Shown: positions 9,275 through 18,068, counted from the first letter of the stretch. The stretch: DNA of 64,000 nucleotides from an uncultured Duncaniella sp. (GCA_910578515.1 CAJTQR010000001.1:868001-932000); one strand, 5' to 3'. Notes: a model not told the origin generated them from the letters alone. Translations and numbers: made by a program.

Positions 9275-10408
9275 TTATACGTCCTTTGGCTTGATAGTGA
9301 TTTTGCCGAGTGTTTCGAGCAGGGCGGTCGGGACTTCGTGCGTATAGCGCATGGTGGTACCGATGTCCTTGTGGCACATGGATTGTTGCACGGCATACGG
9401 ATTGCTGTTGGCCGCGAATTGCAGTGTGCTGTAAGTGTGGCGGAAGCAGTGGAACGTGATATGTTTCTTGATGCCGGATGACGCAACCCAGTCTTTCAGC
9501 GGTTTGCCGATCATGCAACGTTTCAGCCCAACGAACACTTTACCGCCGCCTCGTTCTCCCATCAGTTCCACGGCTTCATCGCATAGCGGTAGCTTAACCG
9601 GAGTTTTGGTTTTCTGAATTGTGATGACGATACACAAGCCGATACCTGTAACTGACTGGATGTTGTCCCAATGCAGATTCTCGATGTCGCTTATACGCAA
9701 TCCTGTGAGGCATGAGAATAACGATGCCCGGCGCAGAACATCATGCTTGCAGGGAGTCTGAGCCAACTGAATCAATTCCTCCTGAGTGAGAAATTCCCGC
9801 ACGACATCTTCCCATTCGATGTACTCCAGATAGTCGTTGATATTCTCGGTGATTAGCCGTTCCTTATAGGCTTGCTTGAGCAATGCCCGGAATGTAGAGA
9901 AGTAGCCTGAGGCCGTGTTGCGTGACACAGTCTTTTCCGTATGTTTCAGTTGCTTCGCGGTGAGAAGATACTCGCGGAAACGTGTGCAGAGGTCAACAGT
10001 GACATCGCCGAATTTACATTTGCCACCGGTGAATTTACGGAAGTGCATGAATACAATCTTCCACTTTTCATAGCGTTTCTTGCAAACTCCCTCAAAATAG
10101 GCGAGGAAGTCCTCCCGCTGTTGGGTATGGTCGATGAACCCGAACTGACGGTTTATCACCTGCTCCTGACGGCGGCAACGTATCAACTCCGCCTTTTCAA
10201 GCATCGTCTTGTTGAAATTGCGTTGCACCTGATTCGTTGGATTGCCATATAGATAGATTCCCATGTATTCATGGCGTTGCGAACGGTTTGTTTTCGGGTT
10301 CCGTATCGCCGGATAGTAGTCGAGATAGAGCGTGATTTTTCCCGATGGCAACAGGCGTTGGCGCAGGGTCACTTTAGTACATATATCCATAGTCTTTTTT
10401 GATTGCAA
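9275..10408 (-). CDS. Tyrosine recombinase (integrase)
   Basis: A 377-residue integrase. The N-terminal arm-binding part is LRQRLLPSGKITLYLDYYP. A SAM-like core-binding domain spans about residues 105-200 and the catalytic domain the C-terminal half. Catalytic residues are visible in order: Arg in TGLRISD, Lys in KTKTPVKLPL, HxxR in HCFRHTYST, His in MCHKDIGTT and Tyr in MRYTHEV. It would insert and excise the element by site-specific recombination. The start codon could also be the internal ATG of MDICTK (10390). Repeated GATAACC-type boxes precede it and a strong terminator follows. Confidence 0.93.
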   Translation of the reverse strand: MQSKKTMDICTKVTLRQRLLPSGKITLYLDYYPAIRNPKTNRSQRHEYMGIYLYGNPTNQVQRNFNKTMLEKAELIRCRRQEQVINRQFGFIDHTQQREDFLAYFEGVCKKRYEKWKIVFMHFRKFTGGKCKFGDVTVDLCTRFREYLLTAKQLKHTEKTVSRNTASGYFSTFRALLKQAYKERLITENINDYLEYIEWEDVVREFLTQEELIQLAQTPCKHDVLRRASLFSCLTGLRISDIENLHWDNIQSVTGIGLCIVITIQKTKTPVKLPLCDEAVELMGERGGGKVFVGLKRCMIGKPLKDWVASSGIKKHITFHCFRHTYSTLQFAANSNPYAVQQSMCHKDIGTTMRYTHEVPTALLETLGKITIKPKDV

Positions 10409-10427
10409 AGTTGGTGAGTGATGGAAT

Positions 10428-10472
10428 GGTTATCAAGTTATTGGCCGAATAACCGACCAGAAACTGATAACC
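10428..10472. promoter_or_regulatory. Operator-like repeat cluster upstream of the integrase
   Basis: GGTTATCAAGTTATTG (10428-10443) is followed by AATAACC (10448-10454) and GATAACC (10466-10472). The 16-mer is identical to the one in front of the HTH-vapE operon 2.2 kb away. Both clusters lie 20 bases upstream of minus-strand start codons, so the same protein probably controls or binds both. Confidence 0.6.
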
Positions 10473-10480
10473 GCCTGTAT

Positions 10481-11242
10481 TTAGAGCGTCGGAGGGCGGA
10501 GAATAGCATCAATCTCCGAACGAAGAATGTAAGTGTACTTGCCGACTTTCTTACGACGCAGACCGTGATACTTCACATAATTGTGAATCTGGTCATGTGT
10601 GAGATTATACTCAGCCCTTACATCCGAGTATGAGATCCAATCTTCATCCTTCGGTGGTTCCGGCTTAGAGGCAAACACCCGGTCGCAATGCTCCTTGCTC
10701 CAGAGCGTCTTCCCACGATGATATACCTTCGGAATATTGTTTCTCTTTGCCTGAGCAAACACCCACGAATTACTCACTCCGAACTTCTCGATAATCTCCT
10801 TCGTAGTGTAGAACTCGGTGATTGCCTCGCCGTTTTCATCGTTGACAGATGACTTAGCTTTGGATTTTCTTACATACACGTTTGTACTCAACAAATGTTC
10901 AATGTCTGTTTTGCAGATTCGTGTAACACGTGATGTTAGACGGAAAGCTTTGAGTTTTCCTCGGTAGATGAGTTGATAGACAGCGTTACGCTTCACGCCA
11001 ATTAAGTCTGCTGTTTCTTGAACTGATAGATAGACCTTATCTTCTACGGACTTTTCTTTTTCACGGATTATGGTTTCAATAACCTTTGCTTCCGTCTTCT
11101 GTTTGCGTTGTTGCCTTTGTCGATCTTTATAGGCGTGTTCCGCACATCGCTTGCAACAGAAGCGGGTGGAACATTTTTGAGCCTCAAACTCCTTTCCGCA
11201 CCACTCGCAAACTTTTTTGATTCTAATGTTTGATGTTGCCAT
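10481..11242 (-). CDS. Zinc-finger plus helix-turn-helix regulator of the mobile element
   Basis: I chose the ATG at 11242 (MATSNIRIKKVCEWCG, 253 residues); an in-frame ATG at 11269 is also possible. A Cys-rich N-terminal finger (CEWCGKEF...CCKRCAEHAYKDR) is followed by an excisionase-type HTH (LSVQETADLIGVKRNAVYQLI) at about residues 70-115. A second HTH-like segment is near 150 (FYTTKEIIEKFGVSNSWVF) and a third DNA-binding-like segment is near the C terminus. Such proteins sit at the integrase end of many Bacteroidales elements and probably regulate integration or excision. Direct repeats upstream may be its operator. Confidence 0.75.
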   Translation of the reverse strand: MATSNIRIKKVCEWCGKEFEAQKCSTRFCCKRCAEHAYKDRQRQQRKQKTEAKVIETIIREKEKSVEDKVYLSVQETADLIGVKRNAVYQLIYRGKLKAFRLTSRVTRICKTDIEHLLSTNVYVRKSKAKSSVNDENGEAITEFYTTKEIIEKFGVSNSWVFAQAKRNNIPKVYHRGKTLWSKEHCDRVFASKPEPPKDEDWISYSDVRAEYNLTHDQIHNYVKYHGLRRKKVGKYTYILRSEIDAILRPPTL

Positions 11243-11286
11243 TTTTGAACTGTTTATTTCGCCGTTCACGGAGCCGATGTTGTATC

Positions 11287-11416
11287 TCTACGTATTTCTA
11301 CGTATCCCATTGTTTACAACCATCCACACTCGGAAGGAACGGCTTGCCCCGACTATGGACGAGCAACAAATATGGTTCAAAAATGGAGTGAAAAATAGGT
11401 AGAAACGGGTTCTACC
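11287..11416. promoter_or_regulatory. Direct repeat and palindrome at the right end of the mobile element
   Basis: TCTACGTAT occurs twice in tandem (11287-11295 and 11297-11305), one DNA turn apart. A perfect inverted repeat GGTAGAA-ACGGG-TTCTACC lies at 11398-11416. They are in the gap between the regulator gene and mnmE. The direct repeats could be the operator of the regulator, and the palindrome could belong to the integrase attachment site. Neither role is proven. Confidence 0.4.
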
Positions 11417-11444
11417 AATAAAAACAGCCAAATGTGGATATGAG

Positions 11445-11469
11445 AAAAGGCGCTCAAACTGAACGCCTT
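11445..11469 (-). terminator. Hairpin downstream of mnmE, probable terminator
   Basis: On the minus strand AAGGCG and CGCCTT form a six-base stem around an 11-base loop, with a short T tail. It lies about 45 bases beyond the mnmE stop codon. The short T tail lowers confidence. If it is the native mnmE terminator, the element boundary lies to its left. Confidence 0.5.
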
Positions 11470-11511
11470 GACACTTATTTCTAACTATTGTTACCTATCT
11501 CTAACTGCTCG

Positions 11512-12948
11512 TCATTTGCCGATGCAAAAGTTTTGAAATATAGATGTAAGTATATCGGTGGTGGTGATGGTGCCGGTGATGGTACCGAGGTGATGGATGG
11601 TTTCGCGGAGGTCTTGGGCTATGAAGTCGCCAGAGATGCCTGATTGGATACCATCTATAACACGCAGCAACGATTCGCGCGCGTGTACCAGTGCCTCATA
11701 GTGGCGTGCATTTGTGACTATCATATCCGCTTCGGTGCCATCATCAGCTCCTGACAATACCCGGAGGGATTTTTCCAATTCATCTATATTCACATCATTT
11801 GCAGCCGAGATGTAAACTACTTTCGTATTTGCCGGAAGTATTTCCTGAACAATTTCACTGTTGGCAACCATATCTACTGACCCGGCAGCTGTCTTATCTG
11901 CTCCATTAATCTTATCAATCTTATTGACTGCCACAATCATTTTGGCATCCTCCGGGAGATGGCTGAGCAGGTCGGTCGCCAGCAACTTGAAGTCATCGGC
12001 AGTTACATCGGGAGTTACAATCCATACCACTATACGTGCCCTCCCAACAGCTCCGAGCGTACGCTCTATACCCATGCTCTCCACCATATCGTCGGTCTGA
12101 CGAATTCCGGCGGTGTCAATAAATCGATACATTACACCATCAATCTCCACCGTATCCTCAATGGTGTCACGTGTAGTGCCGGGAATATCGCTGACAATAG
12201 CACGGTTGTCGTTCAAGAGCCTGTTGAGCAGCGTTGACTTACCCACATTAGGCTCTCCTACTATTGCCACCGGTACACCCTCTTTTATGGCATTACCTGT
12301 CGAAAATGAGTATGCAAGCCCTGAGATGCGGCGCAACAACTCCTCAGCCATCCTCATCAACTCCTCCCGGGAGGCAAATTCAACTTCCTCCTCCGAGAAA
12401 TCGAGTTCAAGCTCAAGGAGCGACGCAATTCTTATAAGCTCATCGCGCAAGGCTGAGATATTTTTTGAAAAGACACCCCTCATCTGCGATGATGCAAGCC
12501 TATGTGCACTCCTTGACGACGACGCTATCACATCAGCCACCGCCTCAGCCTGAGCCAAGTCAAGGCGTCCTGAAGCAAAAGCCCGGCGGGTGAACTCGCC
12601 AGGTTCTGCAAGGCGACATCCGGTGCGTATAAGCAGATTCACAAGCTCGCGCTGTATCCATCGTGAACCATGGACCGAAAGCTCCACCACATCCTCTCCA
12701 GTATAGGAATTAGGACCTCTGAACACTGTCGCTACCGCCTGGTCAAGAGGTTCATCGTTACTCCCCTCCTCCACTATCTCACCCAAATGCGCCGTATGAC
12801 TCGCGGCTTCCCTCAGCGATTTACCTCTCCATATCCTGTCAGTGATTCCTATGGCTTCCGGACCGCTGACCCTCACCACCGCTATGCCTCCCACCCCACT
12901 TGGGGTAGAGACTGCACAAATTGTATCATTCTCTATTGTAGTGTACAT
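11512..12948 (-). CDS. mnmE: tRNA uridine-5-carboxymethylaminomethyl(34) synthesis GTPase MnmE
   Basis: 478 residues from MYTTIENDTICAVSTP; two further codons upstream are also in frame. MnmE works with MnmG to modify U34 of certain tRNAs. The N-terminal tetrahydrofolate-binding domain (GGIAVVRVSGP, TVFRGPNSYTGEDVVE) is followed by helical domains. These enclose a G domain with GEPNVGKSTLLN, DTAGIRQT and NKID, and the conserved C-terminal FCIGK motif supplies the catalytic Cys. The gene is complete even though a mobile element lies directly beyond its stop codon, so its 3' end was either kept or restored on integration. Confidence 0.97.
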   Translation of the reverse strand: MYTTIENDTICAVSTPSGVGGIAVVRVSGPEAIGITDRIWRGKSLREAASHTAHLGEIVEEGSNDEPLDQAVATVFRGPNSYTGEDVVELSVHGSRWIQRELVNLLIRTGCRLAEPGEFTRRAFASGRLDLAQAEAVADVIASSSRSAHRLASSQMRGVFSKNISALRDELIRIASLLELELDFSEEEVEFASREELMRMAEELLRRISGLAYSFSTGNAIKEGVPVAIVGEPNVGKSTLLNRLLNDNRAIVSDIPGTTRDTIEDTVEIDGVMYRFIDTAGIRQTDDMVESMGIERTLGAVGRARIVVWIVTPDVTADDFKLLATDLLSHLPEDAKMIVAVNKIDKINGADKTAAGSVDMVANSEIVQEILPANTKVVYISAANDVNIDELEKSLRVLSGADDGTEADMIVTNARHYEALVHARESLLRVIDGIQSGISGDFIAQDLRETIHHLGTITGTITTTDILTSIFQNFCIGK

Positions 12949-13003
12949 AAACAACTCATATAAATCAATGCTGTTTGAAGCTCCAAAACGCTTTCAGCTG
13001 TAA

Positions 13004-13879
13004 TCAATTCTTTTTCTTCTTCAGAGTGCTCCAGTAGTGGAAATTACACTGCGACTCCAACTCCCTCTCCACATCATCGGGCAACGATGAAAAGAAATCA
13101 TGTCCCGTCACCGCTTCCACAGAATCAATCGGTACAGCACATTTCTGCATACCTCCATCGACATTTCCGTTTGGCATGATAAAACCGATTCCCGCAGCAG
13201 GATTTGAATAGGGTGAGAGTATAACCTTGAAAAATCGCTTGGGCACGTAAACCCTTGAGTCGCCTATATACTCTATGGGCTCCCCCTCTATGATTGGACC
13301 ACACACTATATAAAGCCTTCCTTCCGACTGAGCCCACTGCCTGCACTTCTCTTCAAGCCGCTTCCAGCTGCCGGTGTTGAGCGATTTCACCTGCGGACAA
13401 ATGTTTGTCATGAGAAAGGTCTCGTCCATCGCCTTCTTGTCCCACTTCATATCCCCGGCGGGAGCCATATGCCCGCGGTCATAACCAGAGTAATTATAAT
13501 CCCACGTCTCTGCACAACCTTCCACATCCTCATCACAGGAGAATTTATTGGTACGCGTCACATCACCATAAGTCTCATCGGCTGTAAGTTCCCACGACAC
13601 CCAGTTAGGGATATGACATCTTGGATTAAACGATAGGTCCATACCTTTATATTTCTTTTCCACAGCGGCAAGCGCCGGATTGGTCTTCACAGCCATGAGG
13701 TCACCATACTCCCCACTGGCATCCCGGTCAGTCACATGACTGCCATCATTTCCATTATCAGCGCTTAATCCCTGACATAGCTTCACGCAGCCAATTATCA
13801 GTGCTATTATAATAAGCCCTTGAAGGGAAACCTTGCGCTTTCCCCTACCCGATTTCCGTTTATATTTCTTCTTTGCCAT
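13004..13879 (-). CDS. Membrane-anchored or secreted DNA/RNA non-specific endonuclease
   Basis: A 291-residue nuclease of the NUC1/NucA family (PF01223). A very basic N terminus (KKKYKRKSGRGKRK) precedes one hydrophobic segment at residues 18-36, so it is a signal anchor or uncleaved signal. The catalytic motif DRGHMAP has His at about residue 137, and the metal-binding Asn is in TNICPQ near 159. These enzymes cut single- and double-stranded DNA and RNA, here probably outside the cytoplasm for nucleic acid scavenging. It lies nine bases downstream of the aminotransferase gene, in the same direction. Confidence 0.88.
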   Translation of the reverse strand: MAKKKYKRKSGRGKRKVSLQGLIIIALIIGCVKLCQGLSADNGNDGSHVTDRDASGEYGDLMAVKTNPALAAVEKKYKGMDLSFNPRCHIPNWVSWELTADETYGDVTRTNKFSCDEDVEGCAETWDYNYSGYDRGHMAPAGDMKWDKKAMDETFLMTNICPQVKSLNTGSWKRLEEKCRQWAQSEGRLYIVCGPIIEGEPIEYIGDSRVYVPKRFFKVILSPYSNPAAGIGFIMPNGNVDGGMQKCAVPIDSVEAVTGHDFFSSLPDDVERELESQCNFHYWSTLKKKKN

Positions 13880-13887
13880 TCTCTGTA

Positions 13888-15039
13888 TTATACTTTCATA
13901 CTGTTAATAATTTCCGCTATCTCGGCGGCATCTTTCACCGAGGTCCCTGTGGCTATGGGCAGACTCACCACCTCACGCGCCAGCTGCACAGTGACAGGGA
14001 AATAGCCCTTAAGCTTCCCGGCGTAGCATGGTTGCAAATGCGGCGGCACGGCATAATGCACGTCAGTCTCCACTCCACGTCGCAAAAGCTCCTCACGAAA
14101 TTCCTCCCTGCTTCCCCGCGCAAGCCTCACCACATACTGATGCCACACATTATCGGTAACCCAACGGCTCATCAGCGGTTTCACTATTGCACTGTGGGTT
14201 ATGCTCCGCTCGTACACCAACGCACGTTCAAATCTGTCGGCATTTTCGCTGTCAATATGCTTCAGCTTCACTCTCAGCAGCGCAGCCTGCAATGCATCCA
14301 GACGACAATTCCACCCGCAATATATATTATGGTACCTCCGGTCCGCACCGTAATTAGCCAGAGCCTTAACTGTCCGTATCAGCTCTGCATCGTTACTCAC
14401 CACAGCCCCTGCGTCGCCCAACGCCCCAATATTTTTGGTAGGATAGAAACTGAAAGCAGCAGCATCGCCGAGTCCCCCCACACGCCGTGAACTGTTCAGT
14501 CCATCCAAAGGAGAGCGGGCACCTATAGCCTGAGCACAGTCCTCGATGATTTTCAACCCATATCTTCGGGCTACTTCCATCAGCTGTTCATCCCATGCCA
14601 CTCTGCCATATAGATGCACCGTCATCACCCCACGGGTGCGCGAAGTCACCGCGCCCTCTATAAGAGATGTGTCAATGTTCATGGAATCCAACCGCGCATC
14701 AACCGGCACCGGTGTCAGCCCTGCATCACTCACAGCCAAAATAGAGGCTATATAAGTATTGGCAGGCACAATCACCTCATCTCCCGGCTGCATCACACCC
14801 ATCTCCACATATCCCCTCAGTATCAGCCTCAGGGCATCTAATCCATTACTCACCCCGATGGCATGGTCCACACCCGTCAGCGTTGCAAGCTCCTTCTCGA
14901 AAGCTACAACCTCTTCTCCTCCTATATAGCGCCCACTGCGTATAACCCTCAACGCAGCCTCCTCCAACTCTGAGGCATACCCACTGTTCACCTCACCGAG
15001 GTCGAGAAACGGGTATCTCTTCCGAAGTCCGTCAGCCAT
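13888..15039 (-). CDS. DegT/DnrJ/EryC1-family sugar aminotransferase (FdtB-like)
   Basis: 383 residues from the ATG at 15039 (MADGLRKRYPFLDL). An upstream in-frame ATG at 15081 would overlap the previous gene by 50 bases, whereas this start overlaps it by eight. It is a PLP enzyme: GVSNGLDALRLIL binds the cofactor, EDCAQAIGA holds the conserved Asp, and the Schiff-base Lys is in FYPTKNIGALGD. Paired with the FdtA-like gene it probably transaminates dTDP-3-oxo-6-deoxyhexose to a 3-amino sugar for surface glycans. The family is certain and the exact sugar is inferred. Confidence 0.88.
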   Translation of the reverse strand: MADGLRKRYPFLDLGEVNSGYASELEEAALRVIRSGRYIGGEEVVAFEKELATLTGVDHAIGVSNGLDALRLILRGYVEMGVMQPGDEVIVPANTYIASILAVSDAGLTPVPVDARLDSMNIDTSLIEGAVTSRTRGVMTVHLYGRVAWDEQLMEVARRYGLKIIEDCAQAIGARSPLDGLNSSRRVGGLGDAAAFSFYPTKNIGALGDAGAVVSNDAELIRTVKALANYGADRRYHNIYCGWNCRLDALQAALLRVKLKHIDSENADRFERALVYERSITHSAIVKPLMSRWVTDNVWHQYVVRLARGSREEFREELLRRGVETDVHYAVPPHLQPCYAGKLKGYFPVTVQLAREVVSLPIATGTSVKDAAEIAEIINSMKV

Positions 15040-15469
15040 TGCACCGCCCCCTCCTTTCGGCAGACAGACTACAGAACTCATCGAAATCCCTCACATAATC
15101 CTCCTCGCTATAAAGCGTGGAAGTCATGACCAGACATACGCTACCCGAAGCGAAATTATCGAGAGTGCGCCAATAGCCTGAAGGTATATACAGCCCCACG
15201 TAAGGGCGATTAAGAGTATACGTCACCCACTCCACCCCATCATACAGATTCACATTGAAACTCCCTCCGGTAGCCACCACAAGCTCTTCAGCTTCACGAT
15301 GGGAATGACCGCCACGAAACTCACCCGCAGGCACGTCGTAAGTCCAGTATACCCTCGCGATTTCAAAGGGTATCTGGTCGGCATCCTGCACAAAAGTAAG
15401 ATTCCCTCGGGGGTCATAAATCTTGGGTAATTGTATAATCCTCGGTTCGCTCCAATTAACTGTTTCCAT
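15032..15469 (-). CDS. FdtA/QdtA-family cupin sugar 3,4-ketoisomerase
   Basis: 145 residues from the ATG at 15469 (METVNWSEPRIIQLP); the frame is open further upstream without conserved sequence. Family hallmarks are DPRGNLTFVQD, IARVYWTYDVP and the cupin histidine motif GGHSHREAEELVVATGG, followed by PSGYWRTLDNF. These enzymes isomerize dTDP-4-keto-6-deoxyglucose to the 3-keto form, the substrate of the neighbouring aminotransferase. The two genes overlap by eight bases. A -7-like box lies only seven bases upstream of the start, so the mRNA may be leaderless. Confidence 0.88.
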   Translation of the reverse strand: METVNWSEPRIIQLPKIYDPRGNLTFVQDADQIPFEIARVYWTYDVPAGEFRGGHSHREAEELVVATGGSFNVNLYDGVEWVTYTLNRPYVGLYIPSGYWRTLDNFASGSVCLVMTSTLYSEEDYVRDFDEFCSLSAERRGRCNG

Positions 15470-15475
15470 ACTCTG

Positions 15476-15483
15476 CAAAATTA
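15476..15483 (-). promoter_or_regulatory. -7 promoter box of the fdtA-like operon
   Basis: On the minus strand this reads TAATTTTG, matching TAnnTTTG. It ends seven bases before the chosen start codon at 15469. No good TTTG box is seen at the expected -33 distance. Confidence 0.45.
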
Positions 15484-15881
15484 CACATAATCTTTGGAAT
15501 AACCGAGAAAAACCGGAAGTTCCCTCAGCCGCCACTCGACAAATCGATATTCATATCCACCATCTCCGACACATCCACTCCAAATATGCGACTTTGCGTC
15601 CTACACATATTCCAATTAAAAGAACCCTGATATGACATATCCAGAGGGGCTATTTTAGGACTATTTTGGTAACAATTTGTCACATCGCTGAGATTTAAGT
15701 ATTTACATGCAAATTCCGCTACTTTTAGATGGGTTTTAGAGACCAATTTTTGATTTTATGTTATAAAACACATTTATTTGGGGGCTCAAATTGAAATATT
15801 ATTACTATTTTGCGGTCGAATTTTAAAACTTCACATCAAAAAACAAAAACTTCTTACCAAAAACTAACACCTGGATTAAAT
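15484..15881 (+). other. Intergenic region with the EF-G2 leader
   Basis: No convincing gene is seen in this stretch of about 400 bases between divergent genes. It is AT-rich near the right end. TTTG (15777-15780) and a near -7 sequence TATTTTG (about 15806-15812) could belong to the EF-G2 promoter, but their spacing is about 25 bases rather than 19-21. If that is the start, the EF-G2 mRNA has a leader of roughly 65 bases. Confidence 0.35.
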
Positions 15882-18041
15882 ATGAAAGTCTATCAAACCA
15901 ACGAGATTAAAAACATAGCCTTGCTCGGTAGCAAAGGCTCGGGTAAAACCACACTCGCTGAAGCAATGCTCTTCGAGTGTGGAGTTATAAAACGCCGCGG
16001 CACCATCGAAGGTAAAAACACCGTGAGCGACTCGTTTCCCGTCGAGAAAGAATATGGCTACAGCGTATTCTCGACGGTTTTCTATGCAGAGTTTCTTAAT
16101 AAGAAGCTCAACGTGATTGACTGTCCGGGAGCCGACGACTTCGTGGGCAATGCAATCACAGCGCTCAATGTGACCGACACAGGTGTGATACTCATCAACT
16201 CGCAGTATGGCGTAGAGGTGGGTACACAGAATATATTCCGTACCACCCAGGGGCTCAAGAAGCCCGTGATTTTCGCTCTCAACCAGCTCGATGGCGACAA
16301 AGCCGACTACGAGAATGTGATGGAGCAGATGCGCGAACATTTCGGCAACAAGATTGTGGCTATCCAGTACCCGCTGCAGTGTGGTCCCGGTTTCAACGCC
16401 ATGATTGACGTGCTTCTTATGAAGAAGTATTCATGGGGACCCGATGGAGGTACACCCACCATTGAAGATATTCCCGCAGAGGAGATGGAAAAAGCCCAGG
16501 AACTCCATCAAGCTCTGGTGGAAGCTGCCGCCGAAAACGACGAGACACTGATGGAGAAATTCTTCGAGCAGGGTCACCTTTCGGAAGATGAAATGCGCGA
16601 AGGTATACGCAAGGGTCTTATTGACCGCTCAATCTACCCGGTGTTCTGCGTCAGCGCAGCCAAGGATATGGGCGTACGCCGCATGATGGAATTCCTCGGT
16701 AACGTGGTACCTTTCGTGGAAGATATGCCCGCTCCTGTAACAGTTGACGGTGTGGAAGTGAGGCCCGACAGCAACGGTCCGCTTTCACTCTACTTCTTCA
16801 AGACCACCGTAGAGCCACATATCGGCGAAGTAAGTTACTTCAAGGTTATGTCAGGCACACTCACTCCGGGTGTTGACCTTGAGAATGTGACCCGCGGCTC
16901 TCGCGAGCGCATTGCTCAAATAAACTGTGTATGCGGCAGCATCAAGACTCCCGTCGACAAACTATGTGCAGGCGACATAGGCGCCACCGTTAAACTAAAG
17001 GATGTCCGCACCGGCAACACTCTCGACGCTAAGGATTGCGAATACCGATTTGACTTCATACGTTTCCCCGAACCGAAATACCGCCGTGCTATCCGTCCCG
17101 TCACCGAAAGCGATGCAGAGAAACTTATGGGTATTCTCACCCGCATGCACGAAGAGGACCCCACATGGGTAGTGGAACAATCAAAGGAACTCAAGCAGAC
17201 CATCCTGTCGGGTCAGGGCGAATTCCACTTACGCACATTGAAATGGCGTGTGGAAAACAACGACAAACTCCCCATCATCTTCGAGGAACCGCGCATACCC
17301 TACCGCGAGACAATCACCAAGGCTGCACGTGCCGACTATCGCCATAAGAAACAATCGGGCGGCGCCGGACAGTTTGGCGAAGTCCATATCATCATCGAAC
17401 CCTACACCGAGGGAATGCCTGCGCCCGACACCTACAAGTTCGGCAACCAGGAATTCAAGATGAACGTGCGCGACACTCAGGAAATCCCCCTCTCATGGGG
17501 CGGCAAACTGGTAGTCCACAACTGTATCGTCGGTGGTGCCATCGATGCCCGCTTTATCCCCGCCATTGTAAAAGGTCTCATGGACCGCATGGAGCAGGGT
17601 CCGCTCACCGGTAGCTACGCTCGCGACGTGCGCGTATGTATCTACGATGGTAAGATGCACCCCGTTGACTCAAATGAAATATCCTTCCGCCTTGCAGGTC
17701 GCAACGCCTTCAGCGAAGCGTTCCGCAACGCGAACCCGAAGGTACTCGAACCTGTATACGATGTGGATGTAATGGTGCCCGGCGACGTGATGGGCGATGT
17801 GATGAGCGACCTCCAGGGACGCCGCGCCATCATCATGGGTATGTCGAGTGACAACGGCTTCGAGAAAATCTCAGCCCGCGTACCATTGAAAGAGATGTCC
17901 TCCTACTCCACCGCTCTCTCATCAATCACCGGCGGACGCTCGGCCTTCACCATGAAGTTCTCATCCTACGAGCTCGTACCCTCCGACGTTCAAGAAAAAC
18001 TCCTTAAGGAATACGCTGAAAAAGCTCAGGCTGACGAATAA
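15882..18041 (+). CDS. fusA2: EF-G paralog (EF-G2) with altered GTPase motif
   Basis: 719 residues from the ATG at 15882 (MKVYQTNEIKNIALLG). It has the EF-G layout: G domain, domain II, then domains III-V with GEFHLRTLKWRVE and the domain IV loop region. The G1 motif is GSKGSGKTT. G3 reads DCPGADDF where canonical EF-G has DTPGHVDF, so the catalytic His is Ala at residue 84. G4 reads NQLD. Bacteroides encode a second EF-G of this kind, reported to support translation and gut colonization while lacking GTPase activity; that is my recollection of the EF-G2 literature. The gene is monocistronic, with a strong terminator. Confidence 0.88.
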   Translation: MKVYQTNEIKNIALLGSKGSGKTTLAEAMLFECGVIKRRGTIEGKNTVSDSFPVEKEYGYSVFSTVFYAEFLNKKLNVIDCPGADDFVGNAITALNVTDTGVILINSQYGVEVGTQNIFRTTQGLKKPVIFALNQLDGDKADYENVMEQMREHFGNKIVAIQYPLQCGPGFNAMIDVLLMKKYSWGPDGGTPTIEDIPAEEMEKAQELHQALVEAAAENDETLMEKFFEQGHLSEDEMREGIRKGLIDRSIYPVFCVSAAKDMGVRRMMEFLGNVVPFVEDMPAPVTVDGVEVRPDSNGPLSLYFFKTTVEPHIGEVSYFKVMSGTLTPGVDLENVTRGSRERIAQINCVCGSIKTPVDKLCAGDIGATVKLKDVRTGNTLDAKDCEYRFDFIRFPEPKYRRAIRPVTESDAEKLMGILTRMHEEDPTWVVEQSKELKQTILSGQGEFHLRTLKWRVENNDKLPIIFEEPRIPYRETITKAARADYRHKKQSGGAGQFGEVHIIIEPYTEGMPAPDTYKFGNQEFKMNVRDTQEIPLSWGGKLVVHNCIVGGAIDARFIPAIVKGLMDRMEQGPLTGSYARDVRVCIYDGKMHPVDSNEISFRLAGRNAFSEAFRNANPKVLEPVYDVDVMVPGDVMGDVMSDLQGRRAIIMGMSSDNGFEKISARVPLKEMSSYSTALSSITGGRSAFTMKFSSYELVPSDVQEKLLKEYAEKAQADE

Positions 18042-18068
18042 GCCCCGGCTATTCAACCACACACCACT

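Larger units (their letters stand above)
1..11511 (-). mobile_element. Integrative mobilizable element (NBU-like IME), left end outside the window
   Basis: A block of minus-strand genes reads integrase, HTH/excisionase-like protein, VapE-type helicase, Toprim-type protein, relaxase, MobC and membrane protein. This is the usual content of NBU-type mobilizable units of Bacteroidales, which encode integration and DNA processing but rely on a helper element for the mating pore. No type IV secretion gene is seen. The right boundary lies between the zinc-finger/HTH gene start and the mnmE stop codon. The left end and the second attachment site are outside the window, so the helicase at the left edge is assigned to the element by position only. 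Confidence 0.75.

Noticed and set aside
1..11511. Self-transmissible conjugative element
   Set aside because: Relaxase and mobilization genes are present but no transfer-pore genes are seen in the window. Mobilizable is the safer call, though the left part is not visible.
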